A DNA stretch of 64,000 nucleotides from Adiantum capillus-veneris (taxonomy: Eukaryota > Streptophyta > Polypodiopsida > Polypodiales > Pteridaceae), in contig CM043953.1 in the NCBI GenBank assembly GCA_014529385.2, positions 69,294,372 to 69,358,371 on the forward strand, given 5' to 3'. Within the stretch, counting starts at the first letter, position 1. Each line of letters opens with the position of its first letter. The position numbers were made by a program, and so were the translations under genes. The notes under the pieces were generated by a model. That model saw nothing but the letters and a program-made list of their open reading frames with translations. It was not told the DNA's origin and made no database searches. Positions 31,398-42,599 of the stretch are shown here, one piece after another.

Positions 31398-33017
31398 TCT
31401 ACCCAAGGAAGGGGGGAGTGTTTGTGGACATCCATCATTCACTTGCTTCCCTCTCAACCTTTTTCCCTGACCTCTTAATCTCCGATCTTAGGGAATGTAC
31501 ATATAAAGCTTTATACTCACAAAAAACAAAAAAATAAAGAGCAAGAGCAATTAGCAAACGAGTATGCACATTAAAAGTCAAAACATTGACTCAGACCTAC
31601 ACATGTCACATCTGGCACAGTGAAACGGAAACCTATGCCATAAAACACCTTTGATCCTCATCACTTGAGTGATGGAGGGTAGGTAAGATTAGTACAATAG
31701 GAGTGTTTCTGTTTTAGAGTTGAGAGATTAGCGAAGTTCTCTTTTCCCACTAATGTGCCTCCTAGAGGTATTCCTTTTGTTTCCTAGTGTGTACAGGAGC
31801 GTGTTGCTGTTGATAGGATTTGGACCTTCATGGAACCTTTCTCTCATTCACACTTCAGATCAAGCGCGACCATCGACACAAACAGGTGTTTTATGTCCAT
31901 TAGCATTGCGCTTATCTTTTTGCATCTATGATTGTCTGCTTTGATTGTGATTGGTAGCTTAATATTCAGCGCATTTGCTTACTATCAAACATTTAATTCA
32001 ATGTAATGTTTTGTCATAATCACTTGTTTAGGTGTAAAAATCAAGCAGTCCAACTAAGCTAGTTTGACCAAGCTAGGTATTAGAAATCTTCTCTTAATAC
32101 CATGGGGAATGCCTTCCTAATAAACAATGGTTACTTAGGTTCTTAATCCGATTTAGGCAGCATTGTGTGAAATGTACTAGGGCTTTCTAGTGGGCTTAAC
32201 CCTATTGACCTTTAGCTTAAGTATTATAAAGGGAGTTTACTAGTGTGATGAGCCTGGGGAGGTGTATCAGTGTTATATGACCCCCCAAAGTTACAAAATT
32301 AAAATGCTGAAAATGAACAAACAAAAAATCAAAGTGCCACAATGTAAAATTTTAAGCTGGAAGAGAAATCTCAGCTTGATTTGGTACTTCACTCACATGT
32401 ATTGCCTATGGTACTAGAGCCCTAGAGGTTCCCAGTGTGGGCGCTTTTCCTTGAAAAGCAAAAAACCCAAGGCATACAAAATAAGCACACACATCATAAT
32501 TGAATCAATGAGAAAAGACTTTGGGGGGTCAAAGAAAAAGTAATCAGTCAGGCGATGATTTCATGAGAAATTCCTTTTATAATAGCTTAACTACAAGGTC
32601 TTCTAGATATAGCCTCTAGTCAGCCCTCGAACATGAATACTTGGCTCTCGCGATTAAACAACTTAATTGACCACTGCAAATTAAGAAGCTTACCCATGGT
32701 ATTAATATTCGATCTCTAGTGCCTTTCGATCGTCAAATTAGCGACCCCAGACTTGTTTAATTTTCTACCTGTACATCTGTTTTTGCATTTGATTACATTG
32801 AAATTTAATGTTCATTGCTACCAAATTGTTTGAAATTCTTTTACCAATCAATTTGTTTGTCTAAAACTGTATATGCTTTTTAAGAGAATGCAATTACTGT
32901 GCCAATGTTGTTTGATTTTGCAGTGACTGAAGAAGGCTAAGGACATTCATCTCAAATGCTCTTCCACCTCGACGAACCAGCTTCAACTCAATAGCTTCCG
33001 AGGACGGAATCTACATT
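31398..33017 (+). other. noncoding 3' tail of the 28.7-kb element
   Basis: Homologous on the opposite strand to 13,657-15,132. The stretch 31,400-31,500 (encoding HHSLASLSTFFPDLLISDLR in one frame) is absent from the minus copy. No gene recognised. Confidence 0.7.
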
Positions 33018-33030
33018 AGGAAGGGGGGCA
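33018..33030 (+). other. polypurine tract
   Basis: 'aggaaggggggca' directly before the 3' LTR. Confidence 0.85.
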
Positions 33031-33621
33031 TGTTAACCCTCACGGCTCATGGACACCCCATCACCTACGACGGACGTGTATTATGTATTTGGTAGAGTCA
33101 GGTACCGGGCTTGTCGGACCAATAGGAAAAGGATAAGAGTGATCGCGGATGAGAGGCGCACTCTAACTGGGACATTCAAGGGATTAGTTGGCTAAGCATG
33201 GGCGCCCAAGTGTGAATGGGGTGAGCTCATATAAAAGCCAACTAAACCTAATTTTTACTCATTCTCTCATTTGTGCAATAGAAGAGTGCTCTTGCTCCAT
33301 CTCCATCTCCATCTTCTTCTTCTTCACCTCCTTGTGTGTGTGTGTCTGTGACAGAGAGAGAGAGAGAGAGGGAGAGTGTGTGTGCGATCGAGCATTATGA
33401 AGGCACGACGGCGGCGAAGCGGTTGAGCGCGGCACAACTGCAGCTTCTTCTTCATCGCGGCGAGGAATCCACCACGAAGGCGAGCGTAGAGCGGTGAGTG
33501 GCACACCCTTTGCTCTCTTGAGCTTGCTAGTTTAGGCTTGTTGTGTGCTTAGAGCCATTTGTGGCTCGCACACGGTGTATTGGCAAGTCCCTTGCTTCGA
33601 CAGTGCGGCAAGGAGCGCACA
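33031..33621 (+). mobile_element. 3' LTR
   Basis: Matches 28,747-29,343 with a few substitutions and shorter (GA)n (33,353-33,370). Followed by the TSD 'ctttg'. Confidence 0.93.
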
Positions 33622-33626
33622 CTTTG
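33622..33626 (+). repeat. target-site duplication, right
   Basis: 'ctttg', identical to 28,742-28,746. Confidence 0.9.
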
Positions 33627-34413
33627 GCTTCCGGTTTACGTTGGATTGCGTGTGGGTACATCGTCTGTGCTTCTTGGGCATGACTCTACTTGTCTTCGAG
33701 GTCTGTTTCCTGTGGTTGAGTTGCCTGATCATTGTTTGGACTTTGTGGATCAGTACGACGCCTCACAGCGTTTGGATTAGTATCGCTTTGCTACTCACCA
33801 GAGTTGGTTTGCATTTCGGGTTCATGAGTTGGGGATCGGTCATGTGGTTGATGTCCGATTTGGGTCCCCACATGTTAATTTAGGGGCATGACTTGGACCC
33901 GGTTTTCATGCTTACCTAATACCGCCACATGTTATCCTCAAGGCCTTCTTTGTATGCTTCAAGTGATTGCAAGACAAGGTGACCCACAATATGGTGTTTT
34001 GTGTGGTGATTAGTATCACACTGTGAAACCTCTATAAGGCTCGTTGTCTTCATGTTCTTAATGCGGCTCCGGTCACTCCTCAGGAGATATCGACATTGAT
34101 TTGGTTCGATCTAACACACTCTTTGCTCTGCGTGGGACGACTCCAATGCAGATTCCAGTTGTGTTCAGGACCAACAGTAGGCCTGCATCAAGCGTTCAAC
34201 GAGATTGCAGCTTTTCTTTTGATTTATTGATTTATTGACGCGAACTTCAGATGAGAGTTCTCTCCACCACACTGGTTTATTCTCCATAGCTCACACTTCC
34301 CCCTTGAGCCGACGGGCATAGTTCCATTCCGTTTCCCTACAACTTGTATGTTCTAGGAGTAGGCCAAAATTGGCGCTCAATGGGTGTTCTATACTCAGTA
34401 TACAACTTGTGTT

Positions 34414-34416
<3 letters not shown>

Positions 34417-34457
<41 letters not shown>
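34417..34457. repeat. (GA)n microsatellite
   Basis: About 20 GA units in the LINE 3' UTR. Confidence 0.97.
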
Positions 34458-34458
<1 letters not shown>

Positions 34459-34695
34459 CCAACTGGAAAGTCAACAAGCAGCCTACTTGACAACTTGAAC
34501 CTCCTAAACACACATGCCAGCCCTTGCCCACATACATGCGAGCCCTTAAGGCCCTCAGTCTACACATACGAGGTTCTCAATCCTGGCTGTGATTCATAAG
34601 CAATCCCCATCGTAGTAGCCTGCAACCGTATTCTTTTGCATGTGCATGACTGTGCATGGGCTTGTGTGTGCTCTCTCTCATCGCATCCTCTTGGT

Positions 34696-34696
<1 letters not shown>

Positions 34697-34737
<41 letters not shown>

Positions 34738-34760
34738 CTCCCCTCCCCTCCCCTCCCATT
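34697..34760. repeat. (CT)n plus (CCCCT)n array
   Basis: A CT array to about 34,735 is followed by four 'cccct' units. Confidence 0.95.
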
Positions 34761-34959
34761 GTGCACTAGCATTTTTACTCTCCATGTTTGCCTACCAATG
34801 CACTTTCTAAAGATGTGCTTTGCATGTTGGGAGTTAATATTTGTGTCGGTTCCAGATCCTGCTCTTGTGGTTGTGTTTGCTTTTGTGCTTGTGCGTGTGT
34901 TTGTGTCAAAGTCATTTCCTTTCTGTTGCACTCTCTAACACTTTAAAACTAATTGTATC

Positions 34960-35470
34960 ATTGAATAGGGAAAGCATTACACTCGAGGCGACGCGTGAGA
35001 TATCAAGAGTGGTCTACAATGAAAGAAGAAAATAACAAAAGTTCTTATAAGGGGGTCCTATAGGCTTTTCGTAGAGACCGTAAACGTGAGTTTGTACATG
35101 TTCTAGGTAAGTTTTTGATATTGTCTTTTTTTTATTGGATTTTTTTTTTCTCTCTATTGATACATGTATATTTTTCGCAAGGATGTCAGTTTCATGCGAC
35201 ACGTCTGCTTAGGGACTTCTATCATGGTCATAAATACCATGGTAGATTCTACGTCTCTCATTTGGACGGGTTTACTACGTTTGTGATAGGTCAGGTAGTG
35301 TAAAAAAATTTGCATACACATTTTTTAAAAATTATATGGTTATACACCTCCTCTTTATATAATCTAATATGCTTGGTAATCTAATTGGTTTCCTAGATAT
35401 TGACTGTTGTGCTCAATGTGGAGAGCCTCGAGGAGGTATTATCTAGGGTGGGCAAGACTCTAAATGAGGT
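34960..35470 (+). other. exon-like segments of an unidentified gene or element
   Basis: Three short open segments carry splice-like borders. The first (about 34,960-35,106) ends in 'taggtaagttttt'. The second (about 35,180-35,296, peptide HATRLLRDFYHGHKYHGRF) follows 'tatttttcgcaag' and is followed by 'gtagtg'. The third (35,397-35,468, LTVVLNVESLEEVLSRVGKT) lies between 'ggtttcctag' and 'gtgagc'. One stop interrupts the first. I do not recognise the protein. It could be a captured gene fragment or an old transposon gene. Confidence 0.3.
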
Positions 35471-35832
35471 GAGCATTAGCCTTTTCAATCAGTTTTGAGT
35501 ATTTGCTTTCAAGTTTGTTTATCTCTTCAAATTCTTAGAATCAATGAAGTGGTGGCGAGCTCTGAATCCTAATGGTTGGTTGTTGCTTGCTTTCACTCAA
35601 ACGGTGCTCTTGAAGCAACAGAATATCTATAGGAGTGTGCGATCACATCTGTCACCCTCTTGATAGGAGAACTCCTCATCTTGCATCCGCAGGCCCTCCA
35701 GGGCTAAGTCTATGGTCCACTTGTTAGAGTTACATCTCTTGCTACTCTCACTTCTATTGTACGGCTAGTTCTCCCCGTGTTGGCCATCCATCTGATTGTA
35801 GTTATCACTGGTCATATTTTGTCCAGCGTCCC

Positions 35833-36026
35833 AGATCTTGTTTGGGCGCCCCAATTATGTCATTTATCCCCATACTGAGGTCATGGGATTTTATGAGGGG
35901 GTCATGGGATGTTTGCCTGACCCACCCCTAGATCTTGTTTGGGCGCCCCAATTATGTCATTTATCCCCATACTGAGGTCATGGGATTTTATGAGGGGGTC
36001 ATGGGATGTTTGCCTGACCCACCCCT
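35833..36026. repeat. perfect 97-bp tandem duplication
   Basis: 35,833-35,929 and 35,930-36,026 appear identical. The second copy ends 7 bp before the TATA-like box, the position of duplicated enhancers in LTR promoters. Confidence 0.97.
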
Positions 36027-36032
36027 TGGGGG

Positions 36033-36045
36033 CCTATATATAGAG
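36033..36045 (+). promoter_or_regulatory. TATA-like box
   Basis: 'cctatatatagag' just downstream of the 97-bp duplication. Confidence 0.5.
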
Positions 36046-36125
36046 CTCCAGGGGGCACCCCATTGTATATTGCAGAGTTGTATACATACTGTATAGTATG
36101 GCCAAGCCACCGTCTCCAGTATTGA

Positions 36126-36127
<2 letters not shown>

Positions 36128-36199
<72 letters not shown>
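36128..36199. repeat. compound (TC)n(TA)n microsatellite
   Basis: A TC array to about 36,170 is followed by a TA array to 36,199. Confidence 0.97.
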
Positions 36200-36201
<2 letters not shown>

Positions 36202-36219
36202 TTCCATCGCCACTCTCAC

Positions 36220-37904
36220 ATGGTTTCATGACCAGAAGCAGGGGAGCATCTAAACGTTAGCAATTGAGCATCCCAATGCTAGCACAGGTCCTCTTGCAAC
36301 GTTTCCTCACAAAGAATTGTATCCACAGCAGCGTTTTCAGCCCCTTAAATGTTTTTTGGGCAGTCAACTCTAGCATTTTTCTGGCCTTCTAGCGTTTATA
36401 GGGAATAACTTTTGTTCCTCTTTGCTTAGAGTTCACAGGTGGTTGCGTTTTTAATAGTGCAAAGGCTCATTGGCTGCGTTTTTCAGTAATCTCTCTCCAT
36501 CCCCTACCCTCCTCATTGCCTGATTTTTCCGTCAGGGCATTAACCTCTTTTGTGGTAGCTTGAGTTCTTAGACTCTTGCTGAGTTTTCAGGTTTGGGCTG
36601 AGTTTTTCAGATTTAGAGGTAAGGAACACAGGTCTCGTCTTTCTCGGTGGCCCCGTCCATCATCTCCTAGACCCCTCGTGCCTTTCACTAGTATACATTG
36701 TTCTATCGACATTGTTTTCGACATTAGTTGCTTGCTGTTTTTTCTCTGTTTTCAGCCACTAGACAGTTAAGATACACAAGGGATACTTAAAACCGACTTC
36801 TGCAACACTCCTGTATTGATTGGTGGCGCAAGAGCACGCTGATTTCAATGCTACTGCAGCAATTTCAGCACCTCGGCATAGAGTGGTTATAACCGGCCTG
36901 TACAACGTAGAGGGTGGTACTATTTCAATTACCTATCACTGCGCACACGAGACCGACACCCTGTAGGCCCCAAAGACTGGCGCCCCTTTCGGTATTTCTT
37001 TATTCAATTTAAGGTAGACGATCCGACCACTTAGTACAAGCTTTCACAAAGCTAACTTAGTACAAGCTTTCACAAAGCTGTCTAAACCTGGCGAGGGCTG
37101 AAAACGTAGGTTTCTGACTTGATTTTGGCAACATAATGGCGCAAAAACCCCTGTAGGTCAAAAGTACTTGTCTAAGACGGATTCCCTCGCTATCTAGAAG
37201 CTTTCTGGTAAGCTGTCACAGAAATTCAGCGTGCTATAATTCTTTGTTTTTCACTGCCGGGTGCCCAAAAGCCTGTACACACATCCCAAGGCTCTCACGA
37301 GGCTCCCCTGGTGTTCCCTTGCAGTTTAGGTGCGAAACTCTAAACCTGTAGAAAAACACAGCAGGCTGTAATTCCCTATTTCGGATCATTTTCAGCGGAG
37401 CGAACACGCCTACGTGTGTCCCAAGGGCTCCGGCACGCAATGAGACAGTTCCACTGTGGATTGGACGAGCATTCACGCGAGAAAACTCTCCAAACTCGCA
37501 ATCTTTCACGATGGAACTATGCGTACCTGTAGGGGATTAGCAATTAGCTAATCCGGTTCCTGTTCAGAAGGCTCTTGCCTTGGCAAACGCGCATAAACCC
37601 CTAAATTTGGGCCCCAAAACTACTTAAAACGGTGTGTTCAACAGTGAATGGTTAACAATCAAAAGGGTCAACGGCTAGAAACAGTCGCCAAAAAAATTGC
37701 CGAACGGAATGTACTAGTCGTACGGAATGGTACAAGACAAACTGAATGGAACAAGATGTTCCACTCGACGTACGAGAACTACCTTGTCTTGGCAATTTTT
37801 TCTTGGGTGGATTGCAGGGTGGACTTTTGTTCCTAGTGTGGTAGAATCATCCTTCGCTTGTTAGGACACCATCCGGTGATCGTTACGCTTCCGCATGGAG
37901 TAAC
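36220..37904 (+). other. leader of copia relic 2, with ~0.9-kb insertion
   Basis: No ORF of note. 36,610-36,876 and 37,795-37,904 match the leader of copia relic 1 (minus 27,120-26,735). The intervening sequence (about 36,877-37,794) is absent there. The inserted part carries the shared 35-bp box (36,966-37,000) in the orientation expected for a minus-strand LTR, and a 7-bp inverted repeat 'tggaaca aga tgttcca' near 37,746. It may be a solo LTR; clean TG...CA ends were not found. Confidence 0.5.
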
Positions 37905-40308
37905 ACAAAGACATGGACGGTCAAGCGGCTTATAGATTTGCGGTCTTCTCAGAGATATCCAAACTAGACAACTCCAACTACAATGTTTAGAAGATGAAGA
38001 TCAAAACACTCATTACCTATAATGGACTATGGAACTGGCCTACGGATCCTACCAAGGCCTTCAAGCCCGAGGTCTGTTATATAGGCTGATGTTGATGCTT
38101 GGGTCAATATAATAGCGAGTGTACACATTTCTCCTTCTGAACCTTTCTGACACGGTTCCATAGAACGTACGAGCGAACGAGCATTCTCATCGCTTTGGCA
38201 GCACATTCCGGACTTATTTGAGGAAAAATGTGTTGTCAGGACTCTTCGGCTAGAGCAAGAGCTTTACCTTCTGGAGTACACTCAATTCAACTCCTTCGTG
38301 GGGTTAACTCCCAAGATGGGGGAGATCTGAGACGACCTTGTTGCCTTTGGACGTGATGGACCACATGGGGCATGGCCAAGCAGTTGCTCTTCAAACTCCC
38401 TCCACGTTTTGACTCTTATTACCAAGGTCTCATTCGCTCCCGCCTCGCCCAACCCCCTACCTGGAAAGAGGTTCTTTACGAGCTTATGCAGATTGAGAGT
38501 CACTCCGTGTTTCGGGAAGGAGCTATAGGCGGAGATGGCGCATTGTTGGCTAAGGGCAAGGCACATGACAAGGGAAAGAAGGCCCAAACTTCTGATCCGG
38601 GCGAATCCTCTTCAGCAGAGAAGAACAAGAAGAAGAAAAACAAAGGCATCGATTGCCAATATCCCAAGAAAAAAGGGCACAAGCAGACAGAGTGTCAGAG
38701 GAAGAAAAGGTACGAGGTTGAGAAAGCTAAGGAGAACACGACTTGCACGGCAGTGACAATTGCAAAGATTATAGAGGGGATCTCACTTATTGCAGCTAAC
38801 GGTGCGGCAATTACGTCCTCTCAATTTAGGAGTGTGGATTGTGGACAGTGGTGCTACCTGACTCCTATGAGGGACTGGTTCAACTCTCTCATAGCTTTAC
38901 AGGATCAGTCCATCACACTTGGTGATTCCCGTACGGTTCCAATCTTAGGTACATGCCAAATACCCATCTTTCGTTGTTTGACCGATCCCCATTACAGTAC
39001 TTTGGAGGCTCTCTATTTACAAGTCTTAGCCCTCAACCTTCTATCAGTGGCTTCACTTGATTCCAAGGGGGGCACATGTACTCTTTGGAGGAGGTAACGT
39101 TACTATCTCCGACTCTGCGACTGACATCGTGCTGGCGATTGGCGACTGAGACAGCGTCCTCTTCAAGCTCACAACCATATGGTGCAGTATCCTCCTCTTT
39201 GTGGTATGCTATATATGGCCTCATGAACTATTCCTACATGCAGCAGACATCTAGGGAGTCTCTAGTTAAGGGGCTTCCCAACCTTCGTCCTCCTTCGAGT
39301 GTTTATAACACTTGTCAGTTAGGCAAGCAGCATCGTGACGCCTTTTCGAAGCCGCGCAAAACCTGAGCTACAAAGCCACTTGCACTTGTTCAGATAGATA
39401 ATTGTGGCCCTCAAGGCACTCCTTCCTTCAACGGAGCTTTGTACATCCAGTGAGTCTCTAGTTGAGGGGCTTCCCAAGCTTCGCTCTCCTTCGAGTGTTT
39501 GCGACACTTGTCAGTTAGGCAAGCAACACCATGACGCCTTTTTTAAGCCGGACAAAACCTGAGCTACAAAGCCACTTGCACTTGTTCAGACAGATAATTG
39601 TGGCCCTCAAGGCACTCCTTCCTTCAACGAAGCTTTGTATCTGCTCGTGCTTGTGGATGACTTACCAGATACACTTAGCTCTATTTCCTTAAACTCAAGT
39701 CGAAGTGCTTATCTGACTCAGGGATTGCAAGACTATGGTGAAGAAGGAGAAGGATCTCAAAGTTGTGACTCTTCGCTCAGACAACGGAGCTGAGTTCACT
39801 GCCAGGGAGTTTACGCAGTTTTGTAAGTCAGAGGGCATCCAGCGCAAATGACGACTCCTTACACTTTGTCTCAAAATGGAGTGGTCAAGCGGAAGAACCA
39901 GACGATCATCGAGATGGCTCATATGATGCTTGAGCATGCTTCCTTTGCTCGGAGTTTTTGGCTAGACAGCGGTCTATCTCCAAAATAGATCACCAACTGC
40001 AACAATACCCTCTATGACTCCCTTTCAGGCTTACCATGGGTGCAACCCCTCTATGGCACACCTCCTGTGTTTAGGTATGCACCTTAAGTGCATGTGCCAA
40101 AGGAGAAGCGACGAAGTTGGATCCTAAGTCGAAGAAGACAATCTTTGTCGGCTATTTCCAGGAGTCCAATGGATTTCGCCTTTATGTTCTGGTTACCAAG
40201 ACCACCTTGGTGAGCCGTGATGTTGTCTTCGATGAGCGCTTTATTGGCTCTTCAGAGGGGCCTTCTACATGGGAGCCTACTATTCTAGAAGTGCCACCAC
40301 CCGCTCTC
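37905..40308 (+). pseudogene. Ty1/copia gag-protease-integrase relic 2
   Basis: The gag part (37,920-38,100 and 38,372 on) matches relic 1 (LITYNGLWNWPTDP, KLPPRFDSYYQGLIRS). The knuckle reads CQYPKKKGHKQTEC, with the second Cys changed to Pro. The protease WIVDSGAT (38,842) is followed at once by a frameshift. A GAG-pre-integrase segment (SVYNTCQLGKQH) occurs twice because of a tandem duplication. Integrase residues follow in shifted frames: VQTDNCGPQG, TLRSDNGAEFTA, and QNGVVKRKNQT, where the usual catalytic Glu of GVAERKN is Lys. Similarity ends at about 40,308 in minus-strand LINE sequence, so RT and RNase H are missing. Clearly dead. Confidence 0.87.
39256..39645 (+). repeat. ~196-bp tandem duplication in the pre-integrase region
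   Basis: Copy 1 begins 'gagtctctagttaagggg' at 39,256 and copy 2 at about 39,452. Both contain the same TGA ('aaaacctgagctac'). The copies differ at about 15-20 positions. Confidence 0.93.
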
Positions 40309-40760
40309 TAAGCTCTATTTCCAACAAGACCCCCTCAGGGATGCGTAGCATCGTACTCCCCCTTCTCTGTCTGTCTCTTAGAGTGAGAATCATTGGCGCA
40401 TAGTCGGAAAAAGTAGTCCGTGTCAGAATGCAAATAGATCCACCCAAGTCACAGATGTGGTCATTGGCGTAGAAGCAATCTACGGTTGGTAGCACGCTTG
40501 TATGGAGACTCTTATCCAAACAATCTAACGTAGATGAAGCATTACATTGAGCAACTCCAAGTGATGGTATAAGGGTCTTGAAACAAAAGAGATGGAGTTG
40601 AGGTGTCTCAACCATGCTTATTCCACCTATCTTTCTATTCAATAGTGACTCCCGTAGAAGGAGCTGGTGCGAATATAAAGTCAAGAGGATAGATTTTGGA
40701 CCACTGCATCTAGAAGATGTGAAATGCAAGCAACATAAATAGATGGTCAATTTGGAGCGT
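40309..40760 (-). pseudogene. LINE endonuclease fragment
   Basis: On minus, residues TVDCFYANDHICDLGGS and TTFSDYAPMILTLRDRQRRG and STMLRIPEGVL align with the LINE ORF2 endonuclease at 21,100-21,290 (IDRFYTSDHFSDLGGS, SFSDHAPVIL). The active-site His of SDH is Tyr here. Upstream (40,500-40,750) the frame has no clear LINE match. The fragment abuts the copia relic at 40,308, so one inserted into or recombined with the other. Confidence 0.75.
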
Positions 40761-41730
40761 ATGGCATCATAGACGAAAGGCGTGCAATGAATGTCGCATT
40801 AGGAGAGATTGCCTAGGTAAGTCCACTGGGAAGTAGATGAAACTTGAGGAGTTTTACTCTATAGGTGTTGTTGCATGTTGGAGTGCTTTTATGCACATTA
40901 ATTTTCTCGAGGATGAGCAATTCAATTGGATGTTGACAGAACCGGAAAATTTAGCATGGACGTTGTTATTGGATTGTGGTTTTTCAAAGTAAAACTATTT
41001 TTTCATTCTTCATTTTTCGATTTTGATTTGCAATGTTAATAGAGGTAATTTTTCTTCTTGAGCTCTAATTTTGTAATGCTCGATTGCTTGAGGACTCGAT
41101 CGAGGCCAATGTGGAACTTGACTGTTGTGGGAAGTTACGAAGGATATTCACAAGGATGGGCTTGTTTCTAGTGCGTACACATAGTAGACAGCATGCTTAG
41201 CGTTGCCCATGTTTGCAAAAAATAAGTGTCCTTGGGTCTCTGCACTTAAAAAGAAGTTGTCAAATCAACCTACCAATGGTCATCAAGACAATCAATGACT
41301 CTTTGTTATCATTACAGTTTTCATTACAATATGAAACATGGGAATTGTTTAAAGTCAATTCTTCATAAAATACGAGCTTAGGAGCAACACAAGTGCGCCT
41401 TTACACAAAGAGGGTGACTATAGTTCTTCGTTGGGAAGTTTGCTTAAACCCATGTAATGCTTTTTAACGTATCCAACCATTATAGGCATGTACTTAGAGA
41501 GAACCATCTGTTTTAAATTTTAACACCAAAAATTTGCATTTTTCAAAAATGCGTGGTTTGTGCGTAATCCCCTTCTTGCTAGCATGCTCATCTTTACCGT
41601 GTACGTGTATCCTCCTTCAAAATTAGAGCCATTTCTATTTGAATTAACTTCTCACGATGAGAATATTGTGAAGGTTGCTGAAGTATAGATGGTGAAATGT
41701 TTGTGTTTATCTAATAAACTTTTAGTGTAA

Positions 41731-42165
41731 ATGCAAATCTACTTTCCATTATCTTTTTTAACAAAGATATGGAAGCCATGTTGGGTAGTTTTAAATTTGA
41801 CACCAAAATCATTGAATTTTATGCTTCTTTTAACAAGTCTTTATGTTCAAGATGTCACTCTGAATTTGTTAACTATTTATTTGCTTCGTCCACAAACAAT
41901 CACAATGCACGTAGAGATGGATTATATGACTATCTTACCTAACCCGGACTTGGTTAGGTATCTCCCGAAGAGGTCGGATAACTACATAGCTTTCGAGACA
42001 TATATCCCGGTTAACGCGGTCAGTCCAGGGGTCTTTCGACTAGAGGACTTGCGAGAGGCTTTTATTCTGTAGAGTATTTTGCATGAGAACTTTTCTGTTG
42101 TTGTATATGTAACATTTATAATCTATCTATTGGATTCTTTGCAGAAGTCCAGATCAATTCTGATG
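41731..42165 (+). pseudogene. exon-like segments in the left foldback arm
   Basis: One open frame (41,731-42,072) includes MHVEMDYMTILPNPDLVRY and DNYIAFETYIPVNAVSPGVF and RLEDLREAFIL. In the right arm the homologous start follows 'tttgtccacag', a good splice acceptor; here it is 'tcgtccacaa'. A second short open segment (KSRSILMKRK, about 42,145-42,174) lies between 'ggattctttgcag' and 'gtaatg', conserved in both arms. I do not recognise the protein; a captured host gene fragment is likely. Confidence 0.4.
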
Positions 42166-42599
42166 AAACGAAAGGTAATGCCTTCATTGGTCTATCTATT
42201 GATTGCATATATAGATTTTATGTATATGTGAATTTATAATTTGCATGTCAAGATGATGAGTGCATCTATAACCTATTTTATGTGATCTTTATATAGTATG
42301 ATATGTCAGCCAAGGATTAAAGGGCATGCGCTACTTGGATTCGTACTATTACTTCAATGCACGACAATGATAGGCCGTACTTTTGTTTAAATTGAGTGTC
42401 AAATAGACTGCATGATAATTCTTCAGGTTTTTTCCTGTTGGAGAAAGAATTCGATTGCCCCCTTTAATCCTTGGTTGGCATGTCATACTATATGAAGACC
42501 ACATAGAATGGATCATAGATGCACTCATTATTTTGACATGTAAATTATAAATTCACATATACATAGATACTACATATGCAATCAATAGATAGACCAATG

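Larger units (their letters stand above)
28747..33621 (+). mobile_element. complete non-autonomous LTR retrotransposon (4.9 kb)
   Basis: LTRs of 597 and 591 bp (TGTTAACCC...GCGCACA), a 5-bp target-site duplication CTTTG, a PBS for tRNA-Asp, a polypurine tract, and two ORFs without RT or integrase. The LTRs differ at only a few bases plus small changes in microsatellite length, so the insertion is recent. Compared with the minus element at 13,041-20,570 it lacks about 3.85 kb between the gag N-terminus and the last 25 residues of the gag-protease ORF. It must have been mobilised in trans. Confidence 0.93.
33627..34942 (+). mobile_element. LINE zf-RVT region (right half) and 3' UTR, copy 2
   Basis: It continues the LINE interrupted by the retrotransposon. 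The peptide reads LGHDSTC-RGLFPVVELPDHCL, then in a shifted frame LTRVGLHFGFMSWGSVMWLM, matching the zf-RVT region of the minus LINE at 46.5-46.85 kb. Several frameshifts. From 33,795 it is colinear with 23,975-24,965 and holds (GA)n at 34,417-34,457 and (CT)n at 34,697-34,735. The second array and its flanking ~100 bp are extra relative to copy 1. Confidence 0.8.
35722..36219 (+). mobile_element. probable 5' LTR of copia relic 2
   Basis: Candidate ends TGTTAGAGTTACATC (35,722) and CACTCTCACA (36,219), directly followed by 'tggtttcatgacc', which resembles a copia PBS. It contains the 97-bp duplication, a TATA-like 'cctatatatagag' (36,033-36,045) and a compound microsatellite. No second LTR is in the window because the element is truncated at 40,308, so the ends are inferred. 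Confidence 0.5.
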
